From assembly GCF_014621695.1 (NCBI RefSeq), contig NZ_CP061281.1, positions 434,001-498,000 of the forward strand: a stretch of DNA of 64,000 nucleotides, written 5' to 3'. Shown here piece by piece: positions 63,081 through 64,000 of this stretch; position 1 is the first letter of the stretch; each line of letters opens with the position of its first letter. The stretch is from Streptomyces xanthii (GTDB lineage Bacteria; Actinomycetota; Actinomycetes; Streptomycetales; Streptomycetaceae). The position numbers and the translations under genes are program-made. The notes below the pieces were generated by a model. That model did not search any database. It was not told the DNA's origin and was given only the letters and a program-made list of their open reading frames with translations.

Positions 63081-64000
63081 TTGAAGAGATTCTTCGGGAA
63101 GGTCCGGCCGGCCGAGCCGCGGGTGTCGGAGGCCGAACGGGAGCTGTTCGGCGGACCGTTGCGCTACGACATGGGCTGGTCCCGGCACGAGAACGCGACC
63201 CTGGACCTGACGATGCGCTCCGCGTTACGCCAGATGCCGGGGCTGGTCGGGGCCGCCCTGCGCATGGCGTGGAACGCGGACCGGCGGGCCCTGTTCGTCG
63301 TCGCGCTGAGCGAGATCGGGCAGGGTGTGGCCGCGGCCGTCGGGCTGCTCGCGGTCAACGCCGTGATGCACGCGCTGCTGGGCGACGGCACGGCCACCGA
63401 GCGGCTGCACGCGCTGCTGCCGGGTCTGCTCGCCGCCGCGGCGGTCGCCGTCGTCAACTCCGCGCTGGCCGGCTGGTCCACCGCGCAGGCCGGCCGGCTC
63501 GAACCGCTGGTCGAGCGGATCGCGACGACGCAGTACCTGGCGGCGGCGACGGCGGTCGAGCTGGAGGCGATCGACGACCCGGAGTTCCGCCGCCTGATCG
63601 ACATCGCGCAGTACGGGGCGGCCTCCGCGCGCCGCATGATCAGCTGCTGCGTGTCGGCGCTGAACAGCACGATCTCCCTGATCGCCACGGCCGGTGTGCT
63701 CACCGTGCTGCATCCGGCGCTGCTGCCGATGCTCCTGGTCATCGCGGCGCCGCGCGGCTGGGGCGCGATGCGGGTCGCGCAGGAGCGGTACGTGTCGATG
63801 ATGAGCTGGATCGAGCACGTCCGGGCCAGCCGGCTGATCGGCAACCTGCTCACGGAGCGGACGGCGGCGCAGGAGGTCCGCATCCACGCCGTGGGTCCGT
63901 TCCTGCTCGACCGCTACCGGGGCATGGCCCGCAGCGCGGAGGCGGAGCAGGAGCGTCTCGCGACGAGCAAGGCCGTCACGGAATGGGTCGCGTCGGCGCT
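63081..64000 (+). CDS. ABC exporter (type IV TM domain), N-terminal part, cut by right edge
   Basis: An open frame of 306 codons runs off the window, so it is only the N-terminal part. It begins at TTG 63081, six bases after GGGAGGG (63068-63074). A 70-residue basic head (KRFFGKVRPAEPRVSEAERE) is followed by helices (LSEIGQGVAAAVGLLAVNAV; LLPGLLAAAAVAVVNSALAG; ISLIATAGVLTVLHPALLPM) and the cytoplasmic loop RASRLIGNLLTERTAAQEVR. This is a half-size exporter TM domain; the ATPase domain should lie beyond the edge. Such proteins export peptides, lipids or drugs in Streptomyces clusters. Confidence 0.8.
   Translation, partial: MKRFFGKVRPAEPRVSEAERELFGGPLRYDMGWSRHENATLDLTMRSALRQMPGLVGAALRMAWNADRRALFVVALSEIGQGVAAAVGLLAVNAVMHALLGDGTATERLHALLPGLLAAAAVAVVNSALAGWSTAQAGRLEPLVERIATTQYLAAATAVELEAIDDPEFRRLIDIAQYGAASARRMISCCVSALNSTISLIATAGVLTVLHPALLPMLLVIAAPRGWGAMRVAQERYVSMMSWIEHVRASRLIGNLLTERTAAQEVRIHAVGPFLLDRYRGMARSAEAEQERLATSKAVTEWVASA

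Overview
The window looks like chromosomal DNA from a Streptomyces-type actinomycete. Support: very high GC with G/C-ending codons, GTG and TTG starts beside purine-rich ribosome sites, Tat and lipoprotein signals, ROK, DeoR, GAF and SpoIIE-type regulators, and a GC-rich intergenic element (13355-13411) that I recognise from other Streptomyces. I found no rRNA, tRNA, CRISPR array, transposase, prophage or plasmid genes. I count 52 protein-coding genes; the first and last are cut by the window edges.

Layout. 1-4405: end of a cation/proton antiporter, a 14-TM drug exporter with a Nudix hydrolase, and a succinate-semialdehyde-type dehydrogenase. 4582-9841: a secreted family 8 polysaccharide lyase, a convergent DeoR/LacI-hybrid regulator with candidate operators, and a secreted phytase-like esterase. 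9935-14727: xylose catabolism (xylA facing xylB, then a ROK regulator xylR) plus a small membrane protein with an LPS-repeat tail. 15202-21081: Tat amidase, GAF regulator with its aldehyde dehydrogenase, secreted PLD-like protein, RNA 2',3'-cyclic phosphodiesterase. 21151-26072: RpiR regulator, M20 peptidase and a polar amino-acid ABC importer. 26222-31776: DUF2182/DUF1326 pair, FKBP, a small unknown, DUF4246 protein, DEAD-box helicase.

32035-44410 is the most interesting part and reads as one catabolic island. An aromatic amino-acid ammonia-lyase homologue and a VanB-type reductase face a CYP199-like cytochrome P450. An IclR regulator follows, and a TTCTCA-N5-TGAGAA-type palindrome lies in both its own leader and the P450/reductase promoter. 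Next come an SDR, a KstR2-like TetR regulator, a four-gene branched-chain-type ABC importer whose LivM and LivG are fused, and a second SDR lacking the usual catalytic Tyr. ACCAAGC-type sites occur upstream of the TetR gene and three times in the importer/SDR divergent promoter. My inference is import of an aromatic acid or amino acid, deamination or side-chain processing, and P450 hydroxylation or O-demethylation, under two regulators. The substrate is unknown.

44423-49863: a beta-propeller-like protein and TetR regulator divergent from a Vat-type acetyltransferase, a macrolide-type glycosyltransferase and a flavin reductase (a probable antibiotic-inactivation group), then a RibD/DHFR-like protein. 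50148-57942: pyruvate carboxylase, a GAF-SpoIIE phosphatase-HATPase regulator, and a secreted GH92 mannosidase under a LacI-type palindrome. 58008-64000: a coupled CysK-like enzyme/MFS exporter pair, a His-rich anchored protein, another MFS exporter, and the start of an ABC exporter.
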